Positions 33,443-42,892 of a stretch of 64,000 nucleotides of DNA are shown piece by piece. A program made the position numbers and the translations under genes. The DNA is from Achromobacter sp. Bel. GTDB taxonomy: Bacteria > Pseudomonadota > Gammaproteobacteria > Burkholderiales > Burkholderiaceae_B. The DNA lies in assembly GCF_012928505.1 (NCBI RefSeq), contig NZ_JABBJN010000026.1:1-64000 (forward strand). The letters run 5' to 3'. The notes beneath the pieces are model-generated. The model made no database searches, was not told the origin of the DNA, and saw only the letters and a program-made list of their open reading frames with translations. The number at the start of each line of letters is the position of its first letter. The first letter of the stretch is position 1.

Positions 33443-34228
33443 TCAACCCCGGGCGGGGGACAGCCAGCGCAGGCCGGCGGAGGTATCGCCTGCCGGCCGG
33501 TATTCGCAGCCGATCCACCCCCGGTAGTCCAGCTCGCGCAGCACACCGAAGACCCAGCCGTAATCCAGTTCACCGCGATCCGGCTCGTGGCGCAACGGCA
33601 CGCCGGCGATCTGCAGATGCCCCACGCGTCCGGTCGGCAGGTATTCCCGCAGCTTGGCGGTGACGTCGCCTTCGACAATCTGGCAATGGTACAGGTCCAT
33701 CTGTACCTTCAGATTGGGCGCGTTGACAGCCTGCACGACCGCATGGGCATCGTCTTGGCGGTTGAGGATATAGCCGGGGATGTCGCGCGTGTTGATGGGT
33801 TCGATCAACACCGTGACGCCCGCCGAACGGGCCTGGCGCGCGGCCCAGTCCAGGTTCTCGCGGTAGCAGTCCAGCAGGGCCTCGCGCGGCACGTCGGCCG
33901 GCGCCAGGCCCGCCATCACGTGGACATTCGAGCAGGACAATGCCGTCGCGTAGGACAGCGCCTGTTCGATCCCGGCCTGGAATTCCGCCTGCCGGCCGGG
34001 CAAGGCGGCCAGCCCGCGTTCGCCCTGGCTGACCACGCCGGGCGGTGCATTGAACAGGACTTGCGACACGCCGGCCGCATCCATGCGTTCCCGCACGAAG
34101 GCCGCGGGCGCTTCATACGGGAACATGCATTCCACGCCCAGAAAGCCATCCGCCGCCGCAGCGGCGTAGCGGTCCAGGAACGCGTGTTCCGGGTACATCA
34201 TCGACAGATTAGCGGCGAATTTCAGCAT
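33443..34228 (-). CDS. otnI: hydroxypyruvate / 2-oxo-tetronate isomerase
   Basis: A 261-residue TIM-barrel protein of the Hyi/OtnI family. [26 protein letters not shown] at the N-terminus, the metal-site glutamate in [14 protein letters not shown], the [12 protein letters not shown] stretch and [20 protein letters not shown] at the end are diagnostic. OtnI isomerises 2-oxo-tetronate to dehydro-tetronate; Hyi interconverts hydroxypyruvate and tartronate semialdehyde, and sequence alone does not decide between them. I start at 34228, which gives the family N-terminus. Confidence 0.85.
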   Translation of the reverse strand: MLKFAANLSMMYPEHAFLDRYAAAAADGFLGVECMFPYEAPAAFVRERMDAAGVSQVLFNAPPGVVSQGERGLAALPGRQAEFQAGIEQALSYATALSCSNVHVMAGLAPADVPREALLDCYRENLDWAARQARSAGVTVLIEPINTRDIPGYILNRQDDAHAVVQAVNAPNLKVQMDLYHCQIVEGDVTAKLREYLPTGRVGHLQIAGVPLRHEPDRGELDYGWVFGVLRELDYRGWIGCEYRPAGDTSAGLRWLSPARG

Positions 34229-34341
34229 GGCGGGCTCCGGGCCGGGCGGCATTCCCGGCAACTTAGCACACCACGCGCCGCTCGGGCGTCTGCCGCCAGA
34301 ACCCCTCCGTGGGCATCAAGCGCCCAAAGCGGGCGCCGGAT

Positions 34342-35283
34342 TCAGACGCCGAAGTCGGGCGCCGGATGCAGCGTCAGGCGCGGCCCCGCCTTCAAGATCT
34401 GGCTGGGGATGTCGTGCCCGACCAGCGCGGGCAGGGTCGCCGCGATACCCAGGATGCGGGTCAGGTCCACGCCCGTGTCGTAACCCATCAGCTCCAGCAT
34501 GTGCACCAGCTCTTCCGTGCAGACGTTGCCGCTGGCGCCTGGCGCATACGGGCAGCCGCCCAACCCGCCCAGCGACGCGTCGAAGCGATCGATACCCGCC
34601 TCCAGCGCCGCCAGCGTGTTGGCCAGCGCCATGCCGCGCGTGTTGTGGAAGTGCAGGGTCGTGGTCAGGTCCGGGAACAACCGGCGAACCTCGCGGCTGA
34701 TCTTGCCCACCTGCGTGGGATACGCCATGCCGGTCGTGTCGCACAGGGTCACGCCATCCACCCCCAAGGCCGCGAAGCGCCCCACCAGTTCCAGCACGTC
34801 GAAGGCGTTGATGTCGCCTTCCATCGGGCAGCCGAACACGGTGGACAACGACACGTTGACCGCGACCCGGCTGCCGCGCACCACGTTGACCACGTCGCTC
34901 AGTTGCTCGAAGGACTGCTCACGCGTCATGCGCAGGTTGGCGCGGTTGTGGGTCTCGCTGACGGACATCACCAGGTTGACCTCGTCCACATTGCACTCCA
35001 GCGCCCGTTGCGCGCCACGCACGTTGGGCACCAGCACCGTGTAGACCACATCCGGGTTGCGGTCGATCTGGTGCATCACGGCTTCGGCGTCGCGCAACGC
35101 GGGGATCGCCTTGGGCGACGTGAAGGACGTGGCCTCGATCTTGGCGAATCCGCTTTGGGACAACGCATTGATGAAGTCGATCTTGTCCTGCGTCTCGATG
35201 AACTGCTTTTCGTTCTGGAAGCCGTCCCGGGGCGCCACGTCCTGGATGTACAGCTTCTTGCGGGTTGCGCTCGGTTCGTTCAT
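34342..35283 (-). CDS. hydroxymethylglutaryl-CoA lyase
   Basis: A 313-residue DRE-TIM lyase that would cleave HMG-CoA to acetyl-CoA and acetoacetate. The N-terminal APRDGFQNE gives R19 and D20, EATSFTSPKAIP follows, HFHNTRG supplies H211 and H213, and the loop GGCPYAPGA carries the catalytic C244. All hallmark residues of HMG-CoA lyase are present. It is the last gene of the aldehyde dehydrogenase/GMC/Liv unit, 11 bases after the CoA-transferase, which could make its substrate. Related hydroxy-acyl-CoA substrates are possible. Confidence 0.88.
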   Translation of the reverse strand: MNEPSATRKKLYIQDVAPRDGFQNEKQFIETQDKIDFINALSQSGFAKIEATSFTSPKAIPALRDAEAVMHQIDRNPDVVYTVLVPNVRGAQRALECNVDEVNLVMSVSETHNRANLRMTREQSFEQLSDVVNVVRGSRVAVNVSLSTVFGCPMEGDINAFDVLELVGRFAALGVDGVTLCDTTGMAYPTQVGKISREVRRLFPDLTTTLHFHNTRGMALANTLAALEAGIDRFDASLGGLGGCPYAPGASGNVCTEELVHMLELMGYDTGVDLTRILGIAATLPALVGHDIPSQILKAGPRLTLHPAPDFGV

Positions 35284-35294
35284 GGCGGTCCTTT

Positions 35295-36485
35295 TCAGAT
35301 GATGCCGCGCGCGCGCCAGTCGGCGCGCTTGCCCTCGTCGATGCCCAGGCCGGCCAGCACGTCGTCCGTATCCTGGCCCAGGGCGGGCGCGGCGCTGCGC
35401 ACCTCGCCCGGCGTCTCCGACAGCTTGGGCACGATGCCCGGCAGCTTGATCGGCGTGCCGTCCGGCAATGCGCCGTCCAGGATCATGCCGCGCGCCTGGT
35501 AGTGGGGATCGGTAGCGATGTCGGCCACGTCGTAGATCTTGCCGGCCGGTATCTGCCCTTCGTTCAGGCGGGCCAGGACCTCGTCCAGCGGATGCTGGCC
35601 GGTCCATTGCGAAATGGCGTCGTCCAGCATCACCACGTGCTTGACGCGGCCGGCGTTGTTGGCCAGTTCCGGAGATTCGGCCAGATCCGGGCGGCCGATC
35701 ACGCCCATCAGGCGCTTGAAGATGCTGTCGCCGTTGCCTGCCACCAGCACGTACTTGTTGTCCTGGCAGCGGTAGGCGTTGCTGGGCGCGATACCCGGCA
35801 GGCTGCTGCCCGCCGGCTGGCGCACTTCGCCGAACACGGCGTATTCCGGCAGCAGGCTCTCCATCATGTTGAAGACGGACTCGTACAGCGCCACGTCGAT
35901 CATCTGGCCCTGGCCGTTCTGGTCGCGCGCACGCAGCGCCAGCAGGATGCCGATCACGCCATGCAGCGCCGACAGCGAATCGCCGATGGAAATGCCCACG
36001 CGCACGGGTGTGCGGTCCGGCTCGCCGCTCAGGTGGCGCAGGCCGCCCATGGCCTCGCCGATGGCGCCAAAGCCCGGCAGGTCGCGGTACGGGCCGGTCT
36101 GGCCATACCCCGACACGCGCAGCATCACCAGACGCGGATTGATCGCGCGCAGGTCTTCCCAGCCCAGGCCCCAACCTTCCATCGTGCCCGGCTTGAAGTT
36201 CTCGACCACGACGTCGATATCCTTGACCAGGGCGCGGATCAGGTCCTGCGCCTCGGGCTGGCGCAGGTCCAGGCTGACCGATTTCTTGTTGCGCGACTGC
36301 ACCTGCCACCAGACGGACGTGCCGTCGTGGATCAGGCGCCAGTTACGCAGGGGATCGCCCTTGCCGGGCGGCTCGATCTTGATCACCTCGGCGCCGAATT
36401 CGCCCAGCATCTTGGCGGCGAAGGGGCCGGCGATCAGCTGGCCCAACTCCAGCACACGGATCCCGCTCAAAGGTTTGGATGACAT
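35295..36485 (-). CDS. class III (CaiB/BaiF) CoA-transferase
   Basis: A 396-residue family III CoA-transferase, which moves CoA from one acyl-CoA to a free acid through an aspartyl intermediate. GIRVLELGQLIAGPFAAKMLGEFGAEVIKIEPP is the signature start, and FGAIGEAMGGLRHLSG and QMIDVALYESVFNMM are conserved. The family Asp lies in the GYGQTGPYRDLPGF region. It sits between livF (10-base gap) and the HMG-CoA lyase (11-base gap), so it probably makes the CoA ester that the lyase cleaves. Confidence 0.9.
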   Translation of the reverse strand: MSSKPLSGIRVLELGQLIAGPFAAKMLGEFGAEVIKIEPPGKGDPLRNWRLIHDGTSVWWQVQSRNKKSVSLDLRQPEAQDLIRALVKDIDVVVENFKPGTMEGWGLGWEDLRAINPRLVMLRVSGYGQTGPYRDLPGFGAIGEAMGGLRHLSGEPDRTPVRVGISIGDSLSALHGVIGILLALRARDQNGQGQMIDVALYESVFNMMESLLPEYAVFGEVRQPAGSSLPGIAPSNAYRCQDNKYVLVAGNGDSIFKRLMGVIGRPDLAESPELANNAGRVKHVVMLDDAISQWTGQHPLDEVLARLNEGQIPAGKIYDVADIATDPHYQARGMILDGALPDGTPIKLPGIVPKLSETPGEVRSAAPALGQDTDDVLAGLGIDEGKRADWRARGII

Positions 36486-36495
36486 GATTGCCTCG

Positions 36496-37218
36496 TCAGC
36501 TCTTGTGTTTTCCCAGATAGGCCTCGCGCACGCGCTCGCTGGCCAACAATTCCTGGCCGGTGCCCTCCATGACGATGGCGCCCACCTCCAGCACATAGGC
36601 GCGGTCCGAGATCGCCAGCGCCTGATTGGCCATCTGCTCGACCAGCAGGATCGTCATGCCGCGCTCTTTCAACGACTTGATGATCTTGAAGATCTCGGCC
36701 ACGATCAGCGGCGCCAGCCCCAGGGACGGCTCGTCCAGCATCAGGATGCGCGGCTTGCTCATCAGCGCACGGCAGATGGCCAGCATCTGCTGTTCGCCGC
36801 CCGACAGCGTGCCCGCGTACTGGTCCCGGCGCTCTTTCAGGCGCGGGAACATCGCAAAGCAGCGTTCGATCTCGACCGCAAGTTCCGCCGGCGGCTCCTT
36901 GCGCAGAAAGGCGCCCAGCATCAGGTTGTCGAATACGGTTTGGTCCGGGAACACCTGGCGGCCTTCCGGCACGTGGGCGATGCCCAGCCCCACCCGCTTG
37001 TGCGCGCTGACGCCACCCAGGTCCTGCCCGGCGAACGCGATGGACCCCGTGGACTTCTCGATGCCCGACAGCGCGCGCATCATCGTGCTCTTGCCCGCGC
37101 CGTTGCCGCCGATAATGGTCACGATCTCGTTCGTGTCCACATGCAGCGACACCCGCTTCAATGCATTGACGGCGCCGTAGCTGACCGCCAGGTCTTTGAT
37201 ATCCAGTAATCGGCTCAT
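36496..37218 (-). CDS. livF: branched-chain-type ABC transporter ATPase LivF
   Basis: A 240-residue ATPase of the LivF group. Walker A GGNGAGKST, signature LSGGEQQMLAICRALMSKP, Walker B RILMLDEPSLGL and the switch region VEQ in ILLVEQMANQAL match LivF. It is the second ATPase of this importer; the first is fused to the permease upstream. Import substrates of such systems include amino acids, amides and small organic acids. Confidence 0.92.
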   Translation of the reverse strand: MSRLLDIKDLAVSYGAVNALKRVSLHVDTNEIVTIIGGNGAGKSTMMRALSGIEKSTGSIAFAGQDLGGVSAHKRVGLGIAHVPEGRQVFPDQTVFDNLMLGAFLRKEPPAELAVEIERCFAMFPRLKERRDQYAGTLSGGEQQMLAICRALMSKPRILMLDEPSLGLAPLIVAEIFKIIKSLKERGMTILLVEQMANQALAISDRAYVLEVGAIVMEGTGQELLASERVREAYLGKHKS

Positions 37219-37227
37219 GGTGGTCTC

Positions 37228-38994
37228 CTATGCGGGCGCGCCCAGGTAGGCTTCGATCACTTTCGGGTTCTCCTGGATGTGGTTCGGCAGGCCCGAGGCG
37301 ATCTTCACGCCATAGTCCAGCACGACGATGTGGTCCGAAATCGCCATGACCAGATCCATATGGTGTTCGATCAGCAGGATGGTCAGGCCCATGCCCTTGA
37401 GCTTGACGATCAGGTCAGTCAGCTGGTCGGTCTCGGCCGGGTTCAGGCCCGCCGCGGGTTCGTCCAGCAGCAGCAGGTCGGGCATGGCGGCCACCGCGCG
37501 GGCGATCTCCAGCCGGCGCTGCAAGCCATAGGGCAAGCTGTTGGCGGCGTCGTCAGCATAGCGGTCCAGGTCGAAGAACTTCAGGATGGCGAACGCCTCC
37601 TGGCGCATGCGCCGTTCTTCGGCCAGGCTGGCGGGCAACCCCAGCAAGTTCGAGAAGAAGCCGGACTTCTGCACCCGGTAGAAGCCGACCATCACGTTTT
37701 CAAGCGCCGTCAGGCCGTCGAACAGTTTCAGGTTCTGGAACGTGCGGCCGATGCCGGACGCCGCGATCTCGTTGGCCGACAGGCCCACCATCTGCTTGTT
37801 CTTGAAGCGGATGCTGCCCGCGTCCGGCGCGACCAGCCCGGACAGCAGGTTCAAGGTCGTGGTCTTGCCCGCGCCGTTGGGCCCGATCAGCGACACGATC
37901 GAACCCTGCGCCAGCGAGAACGAGACTTTGTTGGTGGGAACCACGCCACCGAAGGCCTTGTACAGGTCCTTTACTTCCAGGAACTCTGGCGCGGCACGGC
38001 CCGCGGCGGGTGGCACCGCGCGCTGGGGCTTCCATTCGACAGCGGACGCGCTGCGCGCCAAGGCGTCGCGCTGGCCGCGTTGCGGCAAGACACGGCGCAG
38101 CAGGCCGGCCAGGCCTTCCGGCATGGCGTACAGCGCAAACAACAGAATCAGGCCGTAGGCGAAATGCTGCACTTCCGGCCAGCGCGCCAGCATGGCGTCC
38201 AGTACCGTCAGCACCACCGCGCCCAGGAACGAACCGACCGGCGTGCGGCCGCCGAACAGCACCAGCACCAGGAAGAACACCGACAGGTTGAAATTGACGA
38301 AGTCCGAATTGATGTACTGGTTCTGCTGCGCCACCAGGCCACCCGCGATGCCGCAGGTGATGGCGCTGATCGCGAACGCCAGGATCTTGAAGCGGTAGAC
38401 GCTGATGCCCACGCTTTCCGCGGCGATCTCGGACGTGCGTACGGCGGCGAAGCCCCGGCCGAAGCGCCCGTTCAGCAGCAGCGAGGTCATCGCGTGCAAC
38501 GCCAGGCCCAGCAGGACCACCACGACTACCCACTGACGGCTGTCCAGCGTGGCGCCGTTGAAGGTCAGCCCCGTGATGCCGTAGAAGCCTTCCTGGCCCT
38601 TGAATACGTCGGTCCATTCGGACACGATCTTTTCGATCAGCAAGCCGAAGGCGATGGTGACCATGGCCAGGCTGGGACCCTTCACTTTCAGCGCCGGGAT
38701 CGCGATGGCCACGCCGAAGACGGCCGACACGCCCGCCGCGCACAGCAGCGCCAGCCACGGATTGACCTGGTAGTTCACGGTCAGCAGCGCCACGGTATAG
38801 GCGCCCACGCCGAACAGGCCGGCGTGCCCCAGCGACTTCTGGCCGGTCTGGCCGACCAGAATGTTGAAGCCGGTGGCGGCGATGTAATAGACCCCGATGT
38901 TGAACAGGATCAACAGATAGAAATCGTTCAGGCCCGAATAGGCGAAACCCACGGCCAGGGCGGCGATGACAAGCGGAATGAGAAGTTTGGACAT
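37228..38994 (-). CDS. fused LivM permease and LivG ATPase
   Basis: A 588-residue fusion. The first 335 residues or so are a LivM-type permease with eight or more helices (ILVGQTGQKSLGHAGLFGVGAY, the EAA-like region VRTSEIAAESVGISVYRFKI). After a proline/alanine linker, a LivG-type ATPase follows, with Walker A GPNGAGKTT, signature-region SLPYGLQRRLEIARAV and Walker B LLLLDEPAAGLNP. E. coli uses two separate genes. No stop or frame change interrupts it. It starts 2 bases after livH, the other permease. Confidence 0.93.
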   Translation of the reverse strand: MSKLLIPLVIAALAVGFAYSGLNDFYLLILFNIGVYYIAATGFNILVGQTGQKSLGHAGLFGVGAYTVALLTVNYQVNPWLALLCAAGVSAVFGVAIAIPALKVKGPSLAMVTIAFGLLIEKIVSEWTDVFKGQEGFYGITGLTFNGATLDSRQWVVVVVLLGLALHAMTSLLLNGRFGRGFAAVRTSEIAAESVGISVYRFKILAFAISAITCGIAGGLVAQQNQYINSDFVNFNLSVFFLVLVLFGGRTPVGSFLGAVVLTVLDAMLARWPEVQHFAYGLILLFALYAMPEGLAGLLRRVLPQRGQRDALARSASAVEWKPQRAVPPAAGRAAPEFLEVKDLYKAFGGVVPTNKVSFSLAQGSIVSLIGPNGAGKTTTLNLLSGLVAPDAGSIRFKNKQMVGLSANEIAASGIGRTFQNLKLFDGLTALENVMVGFYRVQKSGFFSNLLGLPASLAEERRMRQEAFAILKFFDLDRYADDAANSLPYGLQRRLEIARAVAAMPDLLLLDEPAAGLNPAETDQLTDLIVKLKGMGLTILLIEHHMDLVMAISDHIVVLDYGVKIASGLPNHIQENPKVIEAYLGAPA

Positions 38995-38996
38995 GT

Positions 38997-39911
38997 TCAC
39001 ACCTTCTCCGCATGCACGCGGCCCAGGATGCCGGCCGGGCGGAAATACAGCACCACGATGATCAGCGCGAACACGGCGATCTCGCGCAGGTTCGAATACC
39101 ACAGGCCGATCAGCGATTCCAGCAAGCCGATCAGGAAGCCGCCGAAGATGCAGCCGCGCGGATTCTCCAGCCCACCGAGGATGGCGGCCGAAAACGCCTT
39201 GAGCGACAGCAGCGTGCCCACGAACACCGAGGCGGTCGCGATCGGCGCGATCATCACGCCGGCGATCGCCGCCAGCGCCGAGCTGATGACGAACACCGCC
39301 ACCGCCACCGCGTTGGCGTTGATGCCCATCAGGCTGGCGGTGGACTTGCTGAACGCCACCGCTCGCACCGCCTTGCCCATCTTCGTCTTGTGCAGCGCCC
39401 AGTCGAACACGATCATCAGGACGAGCGTGGTGCAGAACACCAGGATTTCCTGGGGACGCACGCCGGTGCCGAAGATCGTGATGATGCCTTCACCCAGCGG
39501 CGAGGCCACCGCGATCGGGGCCGGGCCCCAGATCAGCAGCGCCAGGTTCTGGATGATGATGCCAAAGCCGATGGTGCTCATTACCCATGACAGCCCCGCT
39601 TCGCCCACGAAGTGCTTGATGGCGGTGATGTACAGCACGAATCCCAAGAGGCCCAGGACCAGCATGGCCGCCAGCAGCGCGAACAGGAACGATCCCCAGG
39701 TCACGTCTTCAGGGCTGGGAAAGCCGATCAGCTTGCCCTGCGTGACCAGCAGGATCGCGCTGATGCCGATCAGGCTGGCCAGGGCCAGGAACGCGCCCTG
39801 GCCGAAGTTGAACGTCTTGGTCGTGGTGTAGGTGATGCTGAAACCGAACGCGACCAGGGCATAGACACTGCCCATGGCCAATCCACTCAATATGGCTTGT
39901 AGTATTTGCAT
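38997..39911 (-). CDS. livH: branched-chain-type ABC permease LivH
   Basis: A 304-residue permease with about eight helices. GLAMGSVYALVAFGFSITYTTTKTFNFGQGAF is the LivH start and VRAVAFSKSTASLMGINANAVAVAVF the ATPase contact. Its stop is 2 bases before the fused permease-ATPase gene. It lies 82 bases downstream of the binding-protein gene. Confidence 0.92.
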   Translation of the reverse strand: MQILQAILSGLAMGSVYALVAFGFSITYTTTKTFNFGQGAFLALASLIGISAILLVTQGKLIGFPSPEDVTWGSFLFALLAAMLVLGLLGFVLYITAIKHFVGEAGLSWVMSTIGFGIIIQNLALLIWGPAPIAVASPLGEGIITIFGTGVRPQEILVFCTTLVLMIVFDWALHKTKMGKAVRAVAFSKSTASLMGINANAVAVAVFVISSALAAIAGVMIAPIATASVFVGTLLSLKAFSAAILGGLENPRGCIFGGFLIGLLESLIGLWYSNLREIAVFALIIVVLYFRPAGILGRVHAEKV

Positions 39912-39993
39912 GCTGAAGGCCCCCTTTTGACGACTCCCCCACCGCGTTTGCGCGTCAGGGGAGAGATCCTTGATGTACCGCTGTCCTGCTCGT

Positions 39994-41196
39994 TTACAGC
40001 TTCAGGTCTTCGGGCTTGATGGCGCGGGTGACCTCGTCATCAACCGTGACCACCTTGCCGTCGATCCAGCGCACCAGGCGGAAGTCCTTCACCGACAGCG
40101 CCTCGTGGTTGTCCGCCGAGAACGGCTGCTGGTACGTCTTGATGACGCCCTGCGCCTGCGACAGCTGCTGCAAGGCGGCCTGCACCGCCGCGCCGTCGGT
40201 CGACTTGGCCTGCTCCATGGCGGCTGCGATCAGCTTGACCGAGTCATACGCCTGCGCGGCCATCACATAGGTCGGCACGCGGCCGTCGCGCTTCATCAGC
40301 GTGTCGTACAGCGCCTTGGATTCTTTGGACGAATCTTCGGTGATCGACGCCGTGAAGATCATCTTGCCGGCAAGCTGCGGGCCCGCGATACGCAGGAACG
40401 GCGAGCTCAGGTTCGCCCAGGACGCCAGCGTCGTCGGGAAATAGTTGATCTTCTCCAGGCTGCGCATGACGTGCGCGTTGGAGTCGGCCAGCGCGTAGAC
40501 GATCAGCGTGTCCGCGCCCGAGGCCTTGATCTTGTTCAGCTGCGAGCTCATGTCGGTGTCTTTCGGACCGAACTTCTCGTTGGCGACCGGGGTGATCTTG
40601 TGCAGCGCCAGGATCTCCAGCGCGTCCTTGGCGCCTTGCTGGCCGTAGCCGGTGGTGTCGGCGATGATCGCCACCTTGCCCGACTTGCTGGCGCGCGCCG
40701 CGTAGGCGGCCAGCAGCGCGATCTGGTCGCGGTCGCGCATGGACACGCGGAACACGTAGTTCGGCGGCGACTTGGCGTAGCGGCCGGTAATGTCGGTAGC
40801 GGTCGCCACGGGCGAAATCGTCGGGATCTTCTTCTGCTGCACGATGTGCAGCCAGGCCAGCATATTGCCGGAGTTCACGCCGCCCAGCATGGCGTTGACC
40901 TTGACGTTGTCGACCAGTTCGTTCGTGTTCTGGATCGCCTTGGGCGGGGCGCCGACGTCATCGCGTTCGACGATGACGACCTTCTTGCCCAGCACGCCGC
41001 CGGCGGCATTCAGGTCGTCGGCCGCCTGGCGCGCGCCGGCCAGGGCCGAAATGCCAAAGTCCGCCGACCCGGTGGCCGACATGTCGCTGTTGAAGCCGAT
41101 CTTGATGTCGTCGGCCCGCGCGGCGCCGCTGGCGCCCATCAGGGCCGCCGACAGCAGCAGGGCCTTCATGGTCTTGGGGAAATGCTTGGTGTACAC
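39994..41196 (-). CDS. LivK-type periplasmic binding protein, first copy
   Basis: A 400-residue periplasmic binding protein of the Leu/Ile/Val family. The signal ends near ARA-DDIKIGFNSDMSA; GGVNSGNMLAWLHIVQQKKIPTISPVATAT and ADTTGYGQQGAKDALE are core binding-fold blocks. I accept the GTG start at 41196 because AGGAGA lies six bases upstream; an ATG at 41169 lacks such a site. It is very similar throughout to the protein at 45463, so the two are recent paralogues. It is encoded just before its permeases. Confidence 0.9.
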   Translation of the reverse strand: MYTKHFPKTMKALLLSAALMGASGAARADDIKIGFNSDMSATGSADFGISALAGARQAADDLNAAGGVLGKKVVIVERDDVGAPPKAIQNTNELVDNVKVNAMLGGVNSGNMLAWLHIVQQKKIPTISPVATATDITGRYAKSPPNYVFRVSMRDRDQIALLAAYAARASKSGKVAIIADTTGYGQQGAKDALEILALHKITPVANEKFGPKDTDMSSQLNKIKASGADTLIVYALADSNAHVMRSLEKINYFPTTLASWANLSSPFLRIAGPQLAGKMIFTASITEDSSKESKALYDTLMKRDGRVPTYVMAAQAYDSVKLIAAAMEQAKSTDGAAVQAALQQLSQAQGVIKTYQQPFSADNHEALSVKDFRLVRWIDGKVVTVDDEVTRAIKPEDLKL

Positions 41197-41239
41197 GTTG
41201 TCTCCTAACGGGTCACTCGGGTGACCGCATCTTGGGTTT

Positions 41240-42874
41240 TCAGGAATTCCTGATCAGGTCGGCCGCCTTGTTGCCGATCATCATCGTGGCGGCGCAAATG
41301 TTCGCCGACGGCATGGAAGGCATGACCGACGAATCGATCACGCGCAGGTTCTCTACGCCGTGCACGCGCAGCTGCGCGTCCACCACGGCGTACTTGTCGT
41401 CCGCAGGACCCATGCGGGCCGTGCCGTTGACGTGATAGGACGACACGCCGAAGCGGCGCGCGAAATCCAGCAGCTCGGAATCGGATTCGCACAACGGGCC
41501 GGGCAGCGCTTCGCTGTCGAAGTACGGCGCCAGCGCCTGCGACTGCAACAACCGGCGCGCCAGGCGGATACCGCGCACCAGGGTCTGCTGATCGCGTTCG
41601 TCCGCCAGGTAGTTGGCCAGGATGACCGGATCTTGCAGCGGGTCGGCCGACCGGATGCGGACCTGGCCGCGGCTGTCCGGACGGTGCTGCCAGACGCCCG
41701 CCGTCATACCGGGAAAATCGTCCAGCACGCCGACGTAGCCTTCCTTGTAGCTGGCGGGCGTGAACACGCCTTGCAGGTCGGGCGCGGTCAATTCCGGCCG
41801 GGATTTCCAGAAATAATGCAGCAGCGAGGGGCTCAGCGCCATGATGCTGGGCCGCTTGAACAGCCAGCGGCTGATCTGGCCCGCCAGGTTCAGGCCCTTG
41901 ACCAGCTCGTTCATGGTCTGGCTGTTCTTCACGCGCGCCACGATGCGCACGGAGTAGTGGTCGCTGAGGTTTTCGCCCACGCCGGGCAGGTCGCGCACCA
42001 CCGGGATGCCGTGCTCGCGCAGCAGATCCGCCGGCCCCAGGCCGGACAGCTGCAACAGCTTGGGTGTGTTGATCGCGCCGCAAGCCACGATAACTTCACG
42101 GTTGGCCCGCACGGCACGCACCCGAGCCGGATGCGCGGGGTGGCAATAGGCCACGCCCACGGCGCGCGTGCCGTCAAACAGTACGCGGGTGGCCTGCGCA
42201 ATGGTGCGCACGTCCAGGTTCTTGCGCGCCATCGCGGGTTTCAGGAAGCACTTCGCGGTACTCATGCGCCAGCCGTTGCTGATGGTGCGCTGGAAGTAGC
42301 CCACGCCGGCCTGGTCGGCGCCGTTGTAGTCGGGATTGCGGGGCAGGCCTTGCTCGACGGCGCCGGCGATGAAGGCCTCGCACAGCGGATGGATCCAGTC
42401 GATGTCGGTGACGGGCAGTTCGCCCTGGCGGCCGCGGTAGCGGTCGTCGCCGCCCTCCCGGCGCTCCATCGACTTAAAGTACGGCAGCACGTCGGCATAC
42501 GCCCAGCCGGGGTTGCCCAGGCTGGCCCAGTGGTCGAAATCGGCCGCCTGGCCGCGGTTGTAGACCAGACCGTTGATGGAGGTGGAGCCGCCAAGCGTGC
42601 GGCCCTGCGGGATCGGCACGCGCCGGCCGTTGGTCTGCGCGGTGCCTTCGCTTGAGAACTGCCAGGCGTACTTCTTGTTGAACACCGCTTTGATGAAGCC
42701 GGCGGGGATATGCAGGAACGGGCTGTTGTCCGGCGGGCCGGCCTCCAGCACGCAAACGGTCGCGCCGTTGGCCGACAGGCGATTGGCCAGGATGGATCCG
42801 GCCGCGCCGGAACCGACGATCACATAGTCGAACGAATCGGCGTCCCGCAGGGACGCGTGCTGGGCTTGGCTCAT
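41240..42874 (-). CDS. GMC-family FAD alcohol oxidoreductase
   Basis: A 544-residue flavoprotein of the choline dehydrogenase/GMC type. The FAD-binding loop VIVGSGAAGSILANRL is at the N-terminus and the GMC signature GRTLGGSTSINGLVYNRG follows. The catalytic pair is the His in SSYHVNGTARMG and the Asn in MPSMPSANICAATMMIGNKAA. It oxidises a primary alcohol to an aldehyde or further. It starts 18 bases after the aldehyde dehydrogenase and is followed by the importer genes, so it takes the imported substrate. The particular alcohol is not shown by sequence. Confidence 0.9.
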   Translation of the reverse strand: MSQAQHASLRDADSFDYVIVGSGAAGSILANRLSANGATVCVLEAGPPDNSPFLHIPAGFIKAVFNKKYAWQFSSEGTAQTNGRRVPIPQGRTLGGSTSINGLVYNRGQAADFDHWASLGNPGWAYADVLPYFKSMERREGGDDRYRGRQGELPVTDIDWIHPLCEAFIAGAVEQGLPRNPDYNGADQAGVGYFQRTISNGWRMSTAKCFLKPAMARKNLDVRTIAQATRVLFDGTRAVGVAYCHPAHPARVRAVRANREVIVACGAINTPKLLQLSGLGPADLLREHGIPVVRDLPGVGENLSDHYSVRIVARVKNSQTMNELVKGLNLAGQISRWLFKRPSIMALSPSLLHYFWKSRPELTAPDLQGVFTPASYKEGYVGVLDDFPGMTAGVWQHRPDSRGQVRIRSADPLQDPVILANYLADERDQQTLVRGIRLARRLLQSQALAPYFDSEALPGPLCESDSELLDFARRFGVSSYHVNGTARMGPADDKYAVVDAQLRVHGVENLRVIDSSVMPSMPSANICAATMMIGNKAADLIRNS

Positions 42875-42892
42875 GTCAGGGTTCCGGAAGGG

